Source of the DNA: an uncultured Treponema sp.
Lineage (GTDB): Bacteria > Spirochaetota > Spirochaetia > Treponematales > Treponemataceae
Reading direction: 5' to 3'
Assembly: GCA_934699065.1 (NCBI GenBank)
Contig: CAKUWD010000163.1
Location: 1-6,699 of the forward strand
Length of the DNA stretch: 6,699 bases
Positions within the stretch are counted from its first letter, which is position 1; each line of letters begins with the position of its first letter. The notes beneath the pieces are model-generated. The model did not search any database. It was not told where the DNA came from and saw only the letters and a list, made by a program, of their open reading frames with translations. Positions 1 to 5,827 of the stretch are shown piece after piece. The position numbers and the translations under genes were made by a program.

Positions 1-273
1 TTTCGCATTTTCCAGCATGCCTTCAGAAAAATCAGAGAGAACAAGTCTGTCACAAGCCTTAATCAAATCCTCATGTACCTTCCACATGTCGCCGGTTCCG
101 CAGCCAAGTTCAAGAACCTTCATGCCTGGCGTGATTTTATAATTCGAAAAAATCCAATTCCCGAATCCCATTTTATTTGTGGAATATTTTTGGTGAATCG
201 AAATGCGGGTATTCAGATTTCCCGCGCTGGCATACTGCTCTTTTACATCTTTCTGATTATTAATTGTACTCAT
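1..273 (-). CDS. Class I SAM-dependent methyltransferase, N-terminal part (3' end outside window)
   Basis: The first 91 residues of a methyltransferase are visible, and the frame is still open at the window edge. The SAM-binding motif I is VLELGCGTGDMW at about residues 53-64, and the acidic residue after strand 2 is D81 in LSDFSEGML. The N-terminus (MSTINNQKDVKEQYASAGNL, then NTRISIHQKYSTN) resembles the lead-in of small-molecule methyltransferases of the Methyltransf_11/25 type; that resemblance is from memory. The ATG at 273 is preceded by AGGGGA with a 7-nt spacer, which supports this start. An ATG slightly upstream is out of frame. The gene lies 29 nt after the kinase-fold gene on the same strand and is probably the third gene of one operon. 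The substrate is unknown because the substrate-binding part lies outside the window. Family-level call sure, function not. Confidence 0.85.
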   Translation of the reverse strand, partial: MSTINNQKDVKEQYASAGNLNTRISIHQKYSTNKMGFGNWIFSNYKITPGMKVLELGCGTGDMWKVHEDLIKACDRLVLSDFSEGMLENAK

Positions 274-302
274 TTTTTCATCCCCTGAACCGTATATGCT
301 CC

Positions 303-1328
303 TTAAAATTTTAAGCTTCTTTTTATCGTATCTTCCATCTTGTGAATATATTTAATTCTGTTAATTGTATTTCTTACTTCGGTTAATCCTAACTCTTGTT
401 CAGTTTTGTCCATACTGGTACTAAGTGCCCTTTGAATGTTGAACTCAAGCCATTCAATCCAAGTGTAGACAAGACCAAAAACACTTTTATAATCTTTAAA
501 GCCGTTGTTGTAGTCTGCAAGATAACCCTGAAAAAATGCCTTTTGTTTTACATCATCAAAATCACAGAGCGTAATTCCAGCCCACTGAAGCGACAATTGA
601 ATTACACTCGAAACTGGATTTCCATAGTCAAGACATTCAAGATCAATTACCACCGGCTCACTATTTTCCCACATTACATTTTTCGGGTCCATGTCTTCAT
701 CGATAATTGTTATGATGTTTGGGAGTGATTTTCGGGCTTTGTTCAATTCACTCTGGGCGTATTCAAGAAGGGGAATATTTTCTTTCAGGATCATCTCAAT
801 TTCTTTAGCCGCCACTTCAGCCCCATTTGTAGCAGAAGTTGCCTGTACGAGATATTCCTTCCAGTCAATTGTGCTTAGCTCAGGGACAAGAGATTTCTGC
901 TCCATTGATGAAATATTTTCTATTTTAATCGCATGAATTCTTCCCTGAATATTACCAGCCTTCCAGCATTGTTCAACCGTAATATTATTCCAGTCGGTTA
1001 TGCTTCCTTTGTGCCATTCAAAAATATAAAAAAACTCCCCGTCAATTTCCCGCATCTTTTTCCCATCAAAAGTGAGAGCAGGGACAATTGGAATTTTATT
1101 CACCTCCAAAATCGCTTCAAGCTTTTCAGCTTTTTTGTAATTATCCATCGCACTCGCCCGTTTCATAATTTCCGGATTCAGATGCTTAACGGCATAAGTC
1201 TGTGTCTCCGTACAAACCTTATACATTCTGTGCATAAAACCGCCGAAAACAGATACGATGGGAAAAGTTATTATTCCTAAGCCAAGTTCATTAAAAAGTT
1301 TTTCTATTGTTTCTTTCATTTTTGCCAT
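303..1328 (-). CDS. Aminoglycoside phosphotransferase/choline kinase-fold protein
   Basis: A 341-residue cytoplasmic protein of the APH (phosphotransferase enzyme) family, which transfers the ATP gamma-phosphate to a hydroxyl of a small molecule such as an aminoglycoside, choline or a sugar. Visible landmarks are a glycine-containing nucleotide loop GGFMHRMYKV (29-38), the strand-3 lysine K48 in YAVKHL, the hinge-like FFYIFEW (99-105), the catalytic loop DEDMDPKNVMW (210-220) with D212 and N217, and the metal-binding DFG equivalent VVIDLE with D229. The canonical HxDxxxxN loop has Asp (D210) where His is usual. Length is normal for the family. It starts 3 nt after the stop of the upstream methyltransferase, so translational coupling is likely; an in-frame ATG at 1319 is an alternative start. 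The substrate cannot be told from sequence, and an antibiotic-resistance role is not established. Confidence 0.82.
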   Translation of the reverse strand: MAKMKETIEKLFNELGLGIITFPIVSVFGGFMHRMYKVCTETQTYAVKHLNPEIMKRASAMDNYKKAEKLEAILEVNKIPIVPALTFDGKKMREIDGEFFYIFEWHKGSITDWNNITVEQCWKAGNIQGRIHAIKIENISSMEQKSLVPELSTIDWKEYLVQATSATNGAEVAAKEIEMILKENIPLLEYAQSELNKARKSLPNIITIIDEDMDPKNVMWENSEPVVIDLECLDYGNPVSSVIQLSLQWAGITLCDFDDVKQKAFFQGYLADYNNGFKDYKSVFGLVYTWIEWLEFNIQRALSTSMDKTEQELGLTEVRNTINRIKYIHKMEDTIKRSLKF

Positions 1329-1331
1329 TCT

Positions 1332-2228
1332 TTAAAATCCGATAACAGGCATACCAGACTTTCTGCCCATATACATTGCGTGTCCGCACATTTCGATTAT
1401 TGATTTATCTTCCGCAGTGGAATCAATCAAGTCCAGGATTTTTGAAAAGACATTTTTATTTTTGAATTTGAAAATCACATCTTCTTTTTCGTAGCCAAAA
1501 CCGCGGATGGAACGCAGCAAGATTTTTTCAAAACCATTTGCAGAAAAGAGATTTTCAATTTCTTCTGAAGCAGGATAGTAGCCTTCCTGAAAGCCTTTGT
1601 CAGAAAGATTTTTAAACTTGCCGGATTCAAAACATTCTTCCAGAGTATTGATATCAACCTGGTCGGGACTCCAGCAGAATCTTTGAACAAGTGCAATGCT
1701 GCCAGACAGATGTGGAATAAAGCTTGCAAAAACTTTTCCACCCTTTTTAAGAACGCGGAAAACTTCGCTTATACATTTTTCTCGCTCGATTTTTTCTGTA
1801 AGATGATAAAGAGGGCCAAAAAGTAAAACTACATCAAAAGACTGGTCCTTGTAACAGCTCAGGTCAGTTGCATTCACCTGGTCACAGGAAATCAGATTCT
1901 GAACATTATCCTCTTCCTTCTGCTTATTAGCCTGCGCTAACAAAGTTTCAGAAAGGTCTGCAAGTCTTACTTTGTAGCCTTTTTTAGCCAGTGGGAAAGA
2001 ATAAACTCCAGCCCCACCACCAAGATCAAGAATCGAGACTTCGGCCGACGCATCTCTTCCATCCGCCCCCGCAGTTTCAGTCGCCTCAGTCACCTTTACC
2101 AGTGGAAGCTCCTTCTCCAGAATCCTCATCGTCATTAAAAACTCAAGCTTACCGCTGTTTTCATTTCTGAGTCTGTTTTTTTCATCAAAATGTCTGTAGT
2201 AGTTTTTTATTTTTTCAAAATCTGTCAT
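1332..2228 (-). CDS. Class I SAM-dependent methyltransferase with an alanine/threonine-rich insert
   Basis: A 298-residue methyltransferase. Motif I is ILDLGGGAGVY (66-76), the ribose-binding acidic residue is D91 in VRLADLS, the motif II region is FDVVLLFGPLYHL (131-143), and LKKGGKVFASF (160-170) is the post-catalytic strand. The GPLYHL stretch and the C-terminal part match a small-molecule methyltransferase family common in anaerobes (from memory). Residues about 44-63, between the N-terminal helices and motif I, form a long linker rich in A, T, E, G and D that this family usually lacks. The ATG at 2228 has GGAA 8 nt upstream, a weak ribosome binding site. It is the first gene of a minus-strand run of three and abuts the kinase-fold gene with a 3-nt gap. 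A TATAAT-like -10 lies about 50 nt upstream. Substrate unknown. Confidence 0.85.
   Translation of the reverse strand: MTDFEKIKNYYRHFDEKNRLRNENSGKLEFLMTMRILEKELPLVKVTEATETAGADGRDASAEVSILDLGGGAGVYSFPLAKKGYKVRLADLSETLLAQANKQKEEDNVQNLISCDQVNATDLSCYKDQSFDVVLLFGPLYHLTEKIEREKCISEVFRVLKKGGKVFASFIPHLSGSIALVQRFCWSPDQVDINTLEECFESGKFKNLSDKGFQEGYYPASEEIENLFSANGFEKILLRSIRGFGYEKEDVIFKFKNKNVFSKILDLIDSTAEDKSIIEMCGHAMYMGRKSGMPVIGF
2040..2099 (-). other. GC-rich low-complexity insert inside the methyltransferase
   Basis: These 60 bases encode roughly residues 44-63 of the methyltransferase. They are about 62% GC (37 of 60 counted) in a gene that is otherwise AT-rich. The reading strand carries an imperfect tandem repeat (ACTGAGGCG followed by ACTGAAACT). 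The encoded stretch VTEATETAGADGRDASAE is a likely surface loop just before motif I. The reading frame is kept. Confidence 0.5.
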
Positions 2229-2279
2229 TTTTTTAATTCCAACTAACCTTGCGTTCCTGCAGATTTCGTTTATTTCAAT

Positions 2280-2285
2280 ATTATA
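2280..2285 (-). promoter_or_regulatory. Candidate -10 box for the methyltransferase-kinase-methyltransferase operon
   Basis: The minus strand reads a perfect TATAAT here, about 50 nt upstream of the first gene's ATG at 2228. I see no good -35: the best is TTGAAA at 2312-2307, but with a 21-nt spacer. The region is AT-rich, so a chance match is possible. Confidence 0.35.
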
Positions 2286-2365
2286 CTAACAAATTTTCTT
2301 CCCTATTTTCAACTTTCCGTTGAGTCATTTCCAAAAATAAATTGTTAGGATTTTTCTGCAGCATC

Positions 2366-2374
2366 TGCTAATAT
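2366..2374 (+). promoter_or_regulatory. Candidate extended -10 promoter for the XRE regulator
   Basis: The plus strand reads TGCTAATAT, an extended -10 (TGn followed by a 4-of-6 match to TATAAT). It would place the transcription start near 2381 and give a leader of about 100 nt before the ATG at 2484. A TTGTTA at 2342-2347 is a poor -35 because its spacer is 21 nt. Confidence 0.3.
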
Positions 2375-2376
2375 AC

Positions 2377-2394
2377 AATTACCGCGCGGAATTA
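2377..2394. repeat. GC-core palindrome, candidate operator
   Basis: CCGCGCGG (2382-2389) is a perfect 8-bp palindrome flanked by AATTA on both sides, in an otherwise AT-rich intergenic stretch. It sits at the predicted start site of the XRE gene, where a repressor site would be expected. Binding by the encoded regulator is inference only. Confidence 0.3.
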
Positions 2395-2415
2395 ATAACT
2401 GGCAGCCTTCAGTTC

Positions 2416-2444
2416 TGTCACCCTGAACTTGTTTCAGGGTCTCA
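2416..2444. repeat. Short dispersed-type palindromic repeat (CTGAACTTGTTTCAG family)
   Basis: The arms ACCCTGAA (2420-2427) and TTCAGGGT (2433-2440) form a perfect 8-bp stem around a CTTGT loop. The stem continues with TG/CA pairs beyond a 2-nt mismatch. From memory, palindromes with this CTGAACTTGTTTCAG core recur between genes in many unrelated bacterial genomes. It lies 40 nt upstream of the XRE gene and probably within its leader. No T-run follows, so it is not a standard terminator. Confidence 0.6.
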
Positions 2445-2483
2445 TAAATCAAGTTTGCCGGAACACAAGGAGACACGATTAAA

Positions 2484-3620
2484 ATGAAAAACTCAATTGG
2501 AAGTAACATCAAATACTACAGAAAGCAGCTGGGGCTCACACAGGAAGAACTTGCGGGCCAGCTCTTTGTAACTTCTCAGGCGGTGAGCAAATGGGAAAGC
2601 GACGCGGGGCTGCCGGATACTGCGCAGATTGTTCCGCTGGCAAAGGTTCTCAATATTTCTACTGATGCACTTTTTGGCCTTGAGCAGGGAAATTATGATG
2701 CAGTGACGGCCGCAAAGGTTAATGTAAAATTCCGTGAGCTGCGAAGTCAGATTGATAAGAAGAAGGGAGCTCTGGAAGCCTGTGAATATCTTCTTTCTGA
2801 ATGCGAGGCCAATCCTCTGAACTTTGAAATATACATGTACTTTGTTCAGAGTGTTGCAAACTTAAGCCGCAATATCGATCCATTCGGCGAATACAAAAAA
2901 GGCATGAATGAAACTTACGATAAATATTTTGACGAGGCTTTGAAAAAATCTGTTCAGGTTATCCGCTACTGCAAGGAAGAAGATTTTGTTGAAAAGACTC
3001 ACTTCGCTCTTTCCTGGATTTACATTCACTGTAAAGAATACGAAAAGGCCCGCGAACATATTGCAAAGCTTCCGAGCATAAAATCTAACATGCTCAAGGA
3101 AAGTATTCTTGCCAAACTAGAAGGCTTTGAAAATGGCGTTGAGGCACAGCTTAAGGCTCAGCACAATAATTCTCAGCTCATGTGCCTGCCCTTCAACAAA
3201 GAGTTTGTATATTCCGCAGAAACATATTTCTGTAACAAGCCTGAACTGGCGGCCGGCTATTGCGAGTGGGCTCTGAACATAATTTTTGCAATCTGCAAGG
3301 ATCCGACTATGAAGCCATTCTGCCAGGGCTTTGTGAAGGATTTGTATGCCTTTAAGATTTGCGGTGAACTGAAGTCTGGACGGGCCGAAGATATCAAAGC
3401 CGCCCGCGAAGATTTTGCCGCACTCAAAAAACTGATTTATGATTATGTTGATTTCTGCGCAATCGAGCTTGAGCGTAAAGACCTTCTGAATGTCTATGAT
3501 GAAAAGGGCATTTTGAATATGAAGCTTTACACAAAAGAAGACGGTGACCGCCGCGTAAAGGAACTTGAAGAAAAAATCAGGAACTGGTGCGGCGAGGAAG
3601 CCTTAAAAAAAGTGTTGTAA
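2484..3620 (+). CDS. XRE-family transcriptional regulator with helical (TPR-like) C-terminal region
   Basis: A 378-residue protein. Residues about 5-66 are a Cro/C1-type helix-turn-helix (LTQEELAGQLFVTSQAVSKW at 18-37), a DNA-binding domain. The remaining roughly 300 residues are predicted helical from composition. One stretch (about 174-198, FALSWIYIHCKEYEKAREHI and on) fits the TPR pattern, so the tail may bind a peptide, a protein or another subunit. It contains at least twelve cysteines spread through the tail, without a clear metal motif. The ATG at 2484 has a strong AAGGAGA (2467-2473) 10 nt upstream. It is divergent from the methyltransferase operon, which it could regulate, and convergent with the DUF1848 gene. 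The DNA-binding call is firm. Its targets and signal are unknown; resemblance to peptide-sensing HTH-TPR regulators is only architectural. Confidence 0.85.
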   Translation: MKNSIGSNIKYYRKQLGLTQEELAGQLFVTSQAVSKWESDAGLPDTAQIVPLAKVLNISTDALFGLEQGNYDAVTAAKVNVKFRELRSQIDKKKGALEACEYLLSECEANPLNFEIYMYFVQSVANLSRNIDPFGEYKKGMNETYDKYFDEALKKSVQVIRYCKEEDFVEKTHFALSWIYIHCKEYEKAREHIAKLPSIKSNMLKESILAKLEGFENGVEAQLKAQHNNSQLMCLPFNKEFVYSAETYFCNKPELAAGYCEWALNIIFAICKDPTMKPFCQGFVKDLYAFKICGELKSGRAEDIKAAREDFAALKKLIYDYVDFCAIELERKDLLNVYDEKGILNMKLYTKEDGDRRVKELEEKIRNWCGEEALKKVL

Positions 3621-3629
3621 ACTTTTTGC

Positions 3630-3660
3630 AGCTGGGGTTTATCTTATTCAAACCCCAGCT
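3630..3660. terminator. Perfect 11-bp hairpin at the convergent gene junction
   Basis: AGCTGGGGTTT (3630-3640) and AAACCCCAGCT (3650-3660) pair perfectly around a 9-nt loop. The hairpin begins 10 nt after the XRE stop codon and covers the last codons and stop of the minus-strand DUF1848 gene. Neither strand has a T-run directly after the stem. It could end transcription weakly in both directions or protect 3' ends; a role as an intrinsic terminator is uncertain. Confidence 0.45.
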
Positions 3661-4576
3661 CCAGCTGATTATCCACCCAGGATTTTTGTTCTGCGATATG
3701 AAGCTTATCACCCGGCAGGCTGCCACCAATCAAAAATGGCGACGTCGGGTCGTGGAGCTTTTGATTTTTCGCAACCTGGCTTAGGTCGTTATTTGCGTAA
3801 CAGTATTTGCAATAGTGGCGGCAGGTGTCGTAAGCGCCAATATCAGCAGAAAGATAACAGGCACATTCTTTTCGTGACGGTTTATAATTCGGCACCTTTA
3901 GCTTTTTCCCGATTGCCCTTTCGTAGTCGCGGATGGTCATGCAGCCGCCGCAGTCTGCCCCGTATGGCGCAAGAAAATCTCCTTCGCCGCAGGGCTTCAC
4001 AAGCATGCCGTGGTCAGCGGCTATTTTAATAATGGCCCGGCCGAGAAAAAGTTTATCCCGCTCACAAACCTCCCGCACCTGGGGAAAATTACGTTTCACT
4101 TTTTCATACAAATCAATAAAGCTGATGACAACAATTTTGGTAAAGCCTTCCAGCTCACTCGCCATTTTTTCAAAAGCCCGCAGATGAAAATCAACCGTGT
4201 ACTTTGAATCAACAAAAATAGGATCGTAACGCCACCCGCAAGCTTCAGCCCCAACCACGCCCGACAAATATTTAAAGCTTTCAATAACCTCAGACTTCTC
4301 TGGCACCCCGGGCTCAATATCCTTTCCATAAGGCGTAATCGTAACATACCAGAACTGGCCAAAATCCTTCACCAAATCAAGATAAGGAAAAAAGGGGGCA
4401 GGATTTTTTGAACAAAAGCCAATTGCATCCACCACATCAGTATTAATTTCGTAACGAGTAACAAGCCCCGGATTATAAGGATTTCTGACAAAAACAAAAC
4501 CTTCCTTAATTCTATTTGCGAGCCACTCGGGGAAGAAAGCCGGAATGTCTGTACGTTGAACGGTATTAAGAATCAT
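3644..4576 (-). CDS. DUF1848 family protein with C-terminal radical-SAM-like cysteine cluster
   Basis: A 310-residue protein recognised by its family-typical start (QRTDIPAFFPEW at 7-18, then NRIKEGFVFVRNPYNP at 21-36) and its C-terminal cysteines. The latter include CGGC (209-212), CAC (238-240) and CRHYCKYC (252-259), a CxxxCxxC motif like that holding the 4Fe-4S cluster of radical SAM enzymes. In radical SAM enzymes this motif is usually N-terminal; here it is near the C-terminus, as noted for DUF1848. The biochemical function of the family is unknown to me. The ATG at 4576 is the first possible start because TGA lies two codons upstream in frame. There is no Shine-Dalgarno sequence, and a good promoter ends only a few bases before the ATG, suggesting leaderless translation. 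It is divergent from the acyltransferase operon and convergent with the XRE gene. Confidence 0.88.
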   Translation of the reverse strand: MILNTVQRTDIPAFFPEWLANRIKEGFVFVRNPYNPGLVTRYEINTDVVDAIGFCSKNPAPFFPYLDLVKDFGQFWYVTITPYGKDIEPGVPEKSEVIESFKYLSGVVGAEACGWRYDPIFVDSKYTVDFHLRAFEKMASELEGFTKIVVISFIDLYEKVKRNFPQVREVCERDKLFLGRAIIKIAADHGMLVKPCGEGDFLAPYGADCGGCMTIRDYERAIGKKLKVPNYKPSRKECACYLSADIGAYDTCRHYCKYCYANNDLSQVAKNQKLHDPTSPFLIGGSLPGDKLHIAEQKSWVDNQLELGFE

Positions 4577-4587
4577 AAATCAATTCA

Positions 4588-4616
4588 ATGATAACATAGA
4601 AAAGCCCTCTTGTCAG
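4588..4616 (-). promoter_or_regulatory. Candidate sigma-70-type promoter for the DUF1848 gene
   Basis: The minus strand has CTGACA (4616-4611; 5 of 6 matches to TTGACA), a 17-nt spacer, and TATCAT (4593-4588; 5 of 6 to TATAAT). The predicted start site, near 4581, is only about 5 nt before the ATG at 4576, which would give a nearly leaderless mRNA. Confidence 0.5.
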
Positions 4617-4661
4617 AAAATCCCCATTGTCGCAACCATTTCTAACATAAAAACTTCAAAA

Positions 4662-4677
4662 ATGTTAATAATTATTG
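4662..4677 (+). repeat. AT-rich 16-mer, upstream copy (candidate operator)
   Basis: ATGTTAATAATTATTG matches the 16-mer at 4709-4724 at 15 of 16 positions. It contains the perfect palindrome AATAATTATT (4667-4676). It lies immediately upstream of the candidate -35 of the acyltransferase operon. AT-richness raises the chance of coincidence. Confidence 0.45.
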
Positions 4678-4678
4678 G

Positions 4679-4707
4679 TGGACTTACCGCAGAACTCGCA
4701 ATAAAAT
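4679..4707 (+). promoter_or_regulatory. Candidate promoter for the acyltransferase-regulator operon
   Basis: TGGACT (4679-4684; 4 of 6 matches to TTGACA), a 17-nt spacer and TAAAAT (4702-4707; 5 of 6 to TATAAT) would start transcription near 4714, about 27 nt before the acyltransferase ATG. The two 16-mer repeats flank this promoter, one touching the -35 side and the other covering the start site. Confidence 0.45.
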
Positions 4708-4708
4708 T

Positions 4709-4724
4709 ATGTTAATAATAATTG
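4709..4724 (+). repeat. AT-rich 16-mer, downstream copy (candidate operator)
   Basis: ATGTTAATAATAATTG is the second copy of the 16-mer, 47 bp from the first and in the same orientation. It covers the predicted transcription start, where a bound protein would block initiation. Confidence 0.45.
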
Positions 4725-4740
4725 CAAAGGTGGTAAATGT

Positions 4741-5817
4741 ATGAGAAAACACTACTTGGACAACATTCGCTGGGTAACGGTTGTAATTGTTGTAATCTAT
4801 CACGTTTTTTATATGTATAACTCAGAAGGCGTGCTGGGTGGATTGGGTCAAATCACAAATCTGAAGGTTCAGTACTACGATGCTTTTCAATATCTGGTTT
4901 ACCCATGGATTATGCCACTGCTCTTTATTGTTTCGGGAATCAGTTCAAGACTGAGCCTTGAGCAACACACTGACAAAGAATTTTTTAAATCACGAAGCCT
5001 GAAGCTGCTGGTTCCATCAACAATTGGACTTTTCTTTTTCCAGTTCATTCAGGGCTACGTAAGCATGTCTCTGGGAGGCGGAATTGCGGGACTTAAGGAA
5101 GCAGGAGTTCCAGAGCCAATAATTTATATGATTATGGTTGCGTCGGGAAGCGGCGTGCTCTGGTACATGCATCTTTTATGGATTTACAGTCTTCTCCTTT
5201 TGATAATCAGAAAAATCGAAAAAGGAAAACTACTGCAGGCGGGAGCAAAAACTCCTCTCTGGCTGCTTCCTCTTTTCTATTTCCCAATCTGGGGAGCAGC
5301 TCAAATTTTGAACATGCCTATTATTTCTGTTTATCGCTTTGCATTTTACTTTGTCTTTTTCCTTCTGGGCTATTATGTTTTTTCTAATGATGAAGTGATG
5401 GAAAAAATCAAAAAGCTTGCGCTTCCTCTGATTGCCCTTGCACTTGTTTTGTGCGTAACTTTTACGATTTTGTATTTTGGTCAGAACTATGCTGATAAGC
5501 CGATTAACCGGGGCTTCCTTTTTTCTTTGTGTGCTTATGCGGGTTCGCTTGCCATGCTCAGTGGCTTTGCCCGCTTCGGTGATTTCTCGAATGGCTTTAC
5601 AGAGTGGATGAGTCGTCACAGCTTTGGGCTTTATGTTTTCCACTATCTTGGAATTTCAAGCGTGGCACTCTTTATTGCAAAGCCGGGACTCCTTCCTGCT
5701 CCGATGAGTTATCTTTTGAGTCTTGTCGCAGGCTTTGTTTTCGGATACGCTTTGTATGCAGTGATTTCGAGAATTCCATTCTTCAGATGGGCTGTTCTGG
5801 GAATCAAAAAGAAATAG
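4741..5817 (+). CDS. Acyltransferase-3 family integral membrane protein
   Basis: A 358-residue, very hydrophobic protein with about ten membrane-spanning segments (for example around 11-27, 53-67, 89-107, 140-156, 172-190, 196-214, 227-246, 259-275, 294-313 and 322-342). Family signatures are the N-terminal DNIRWVTVVIVVIYHVF with R10 and H21, the cytoplasmic-side RSLKLLVPSTIG (85-96), and the SFGLYVFHY segment (294-302). Members move acyl groups, often acetyl, onto envelope sugars or other exported molecules; the substrate here cannot be told. AAAGGTGG (4727-4733 core) lies 7 nt before the ATG at 4741, and the start gives the expected family N-terminus. An ATG at 4737 is out of frame. Only 10 nt separate its stop from the next gene, so it forms an operon with the small XRE regulator, which probably controls it. 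Confidence 0.88.
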   Translation: MRKHYLDNIRWVTVVIVVIYHVFYMYNSEGVLGGLGQITNLKVQYYDAFQYLVYPWIMPLLFIVSGISSRLSLEQHTDKEFFKSRSLKLLVPSTIGLFFFQFIQGYVSMSLGGGIAGLKEAGVPEPIIYMIMVASGSGVLWYMHLLWIYSLLLLIIRKIEKGKLLQAGAKTPLWLLPLFYFPIWGAAQILNMPIISVYRFAFYFVFFLLGYYVFSNDEVMEKIKKLALPLIALALVLCVTFTILYFGQNYADKPINRGFLFSLCAYAGSLAMLSGFARFGDFSNGFTEWMSRHSFGLYVFHYLGISSVALFIAKPGLLPAPMSYLLSLVAGFVFGYALYAVISRIPFFRWAVLGIKKK

Positions 5818-5827
5818 GGAGACCTTA

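Noticed and set aside
396..1280. Plus-strand open frames opposite the kinase-fold gene
   Set aside because: Their translations show no recognisable family and overlap a well-supported minus-strand gene with conserved motifs; they are antisense shadows.
2307..2312. TTGAAA as the -35 of the methyltransferase operon promoter
   Set aside because: The 21-nt spacer to the TATAAT is too long for a standard sigma-70 promoter.
5230..5643. A 137-codon minus-strand frame within the acyltransferase gene
   Set aside because: It is highly basic, low in recognisable motifs and fully antisense to a clear membrane protein gene.
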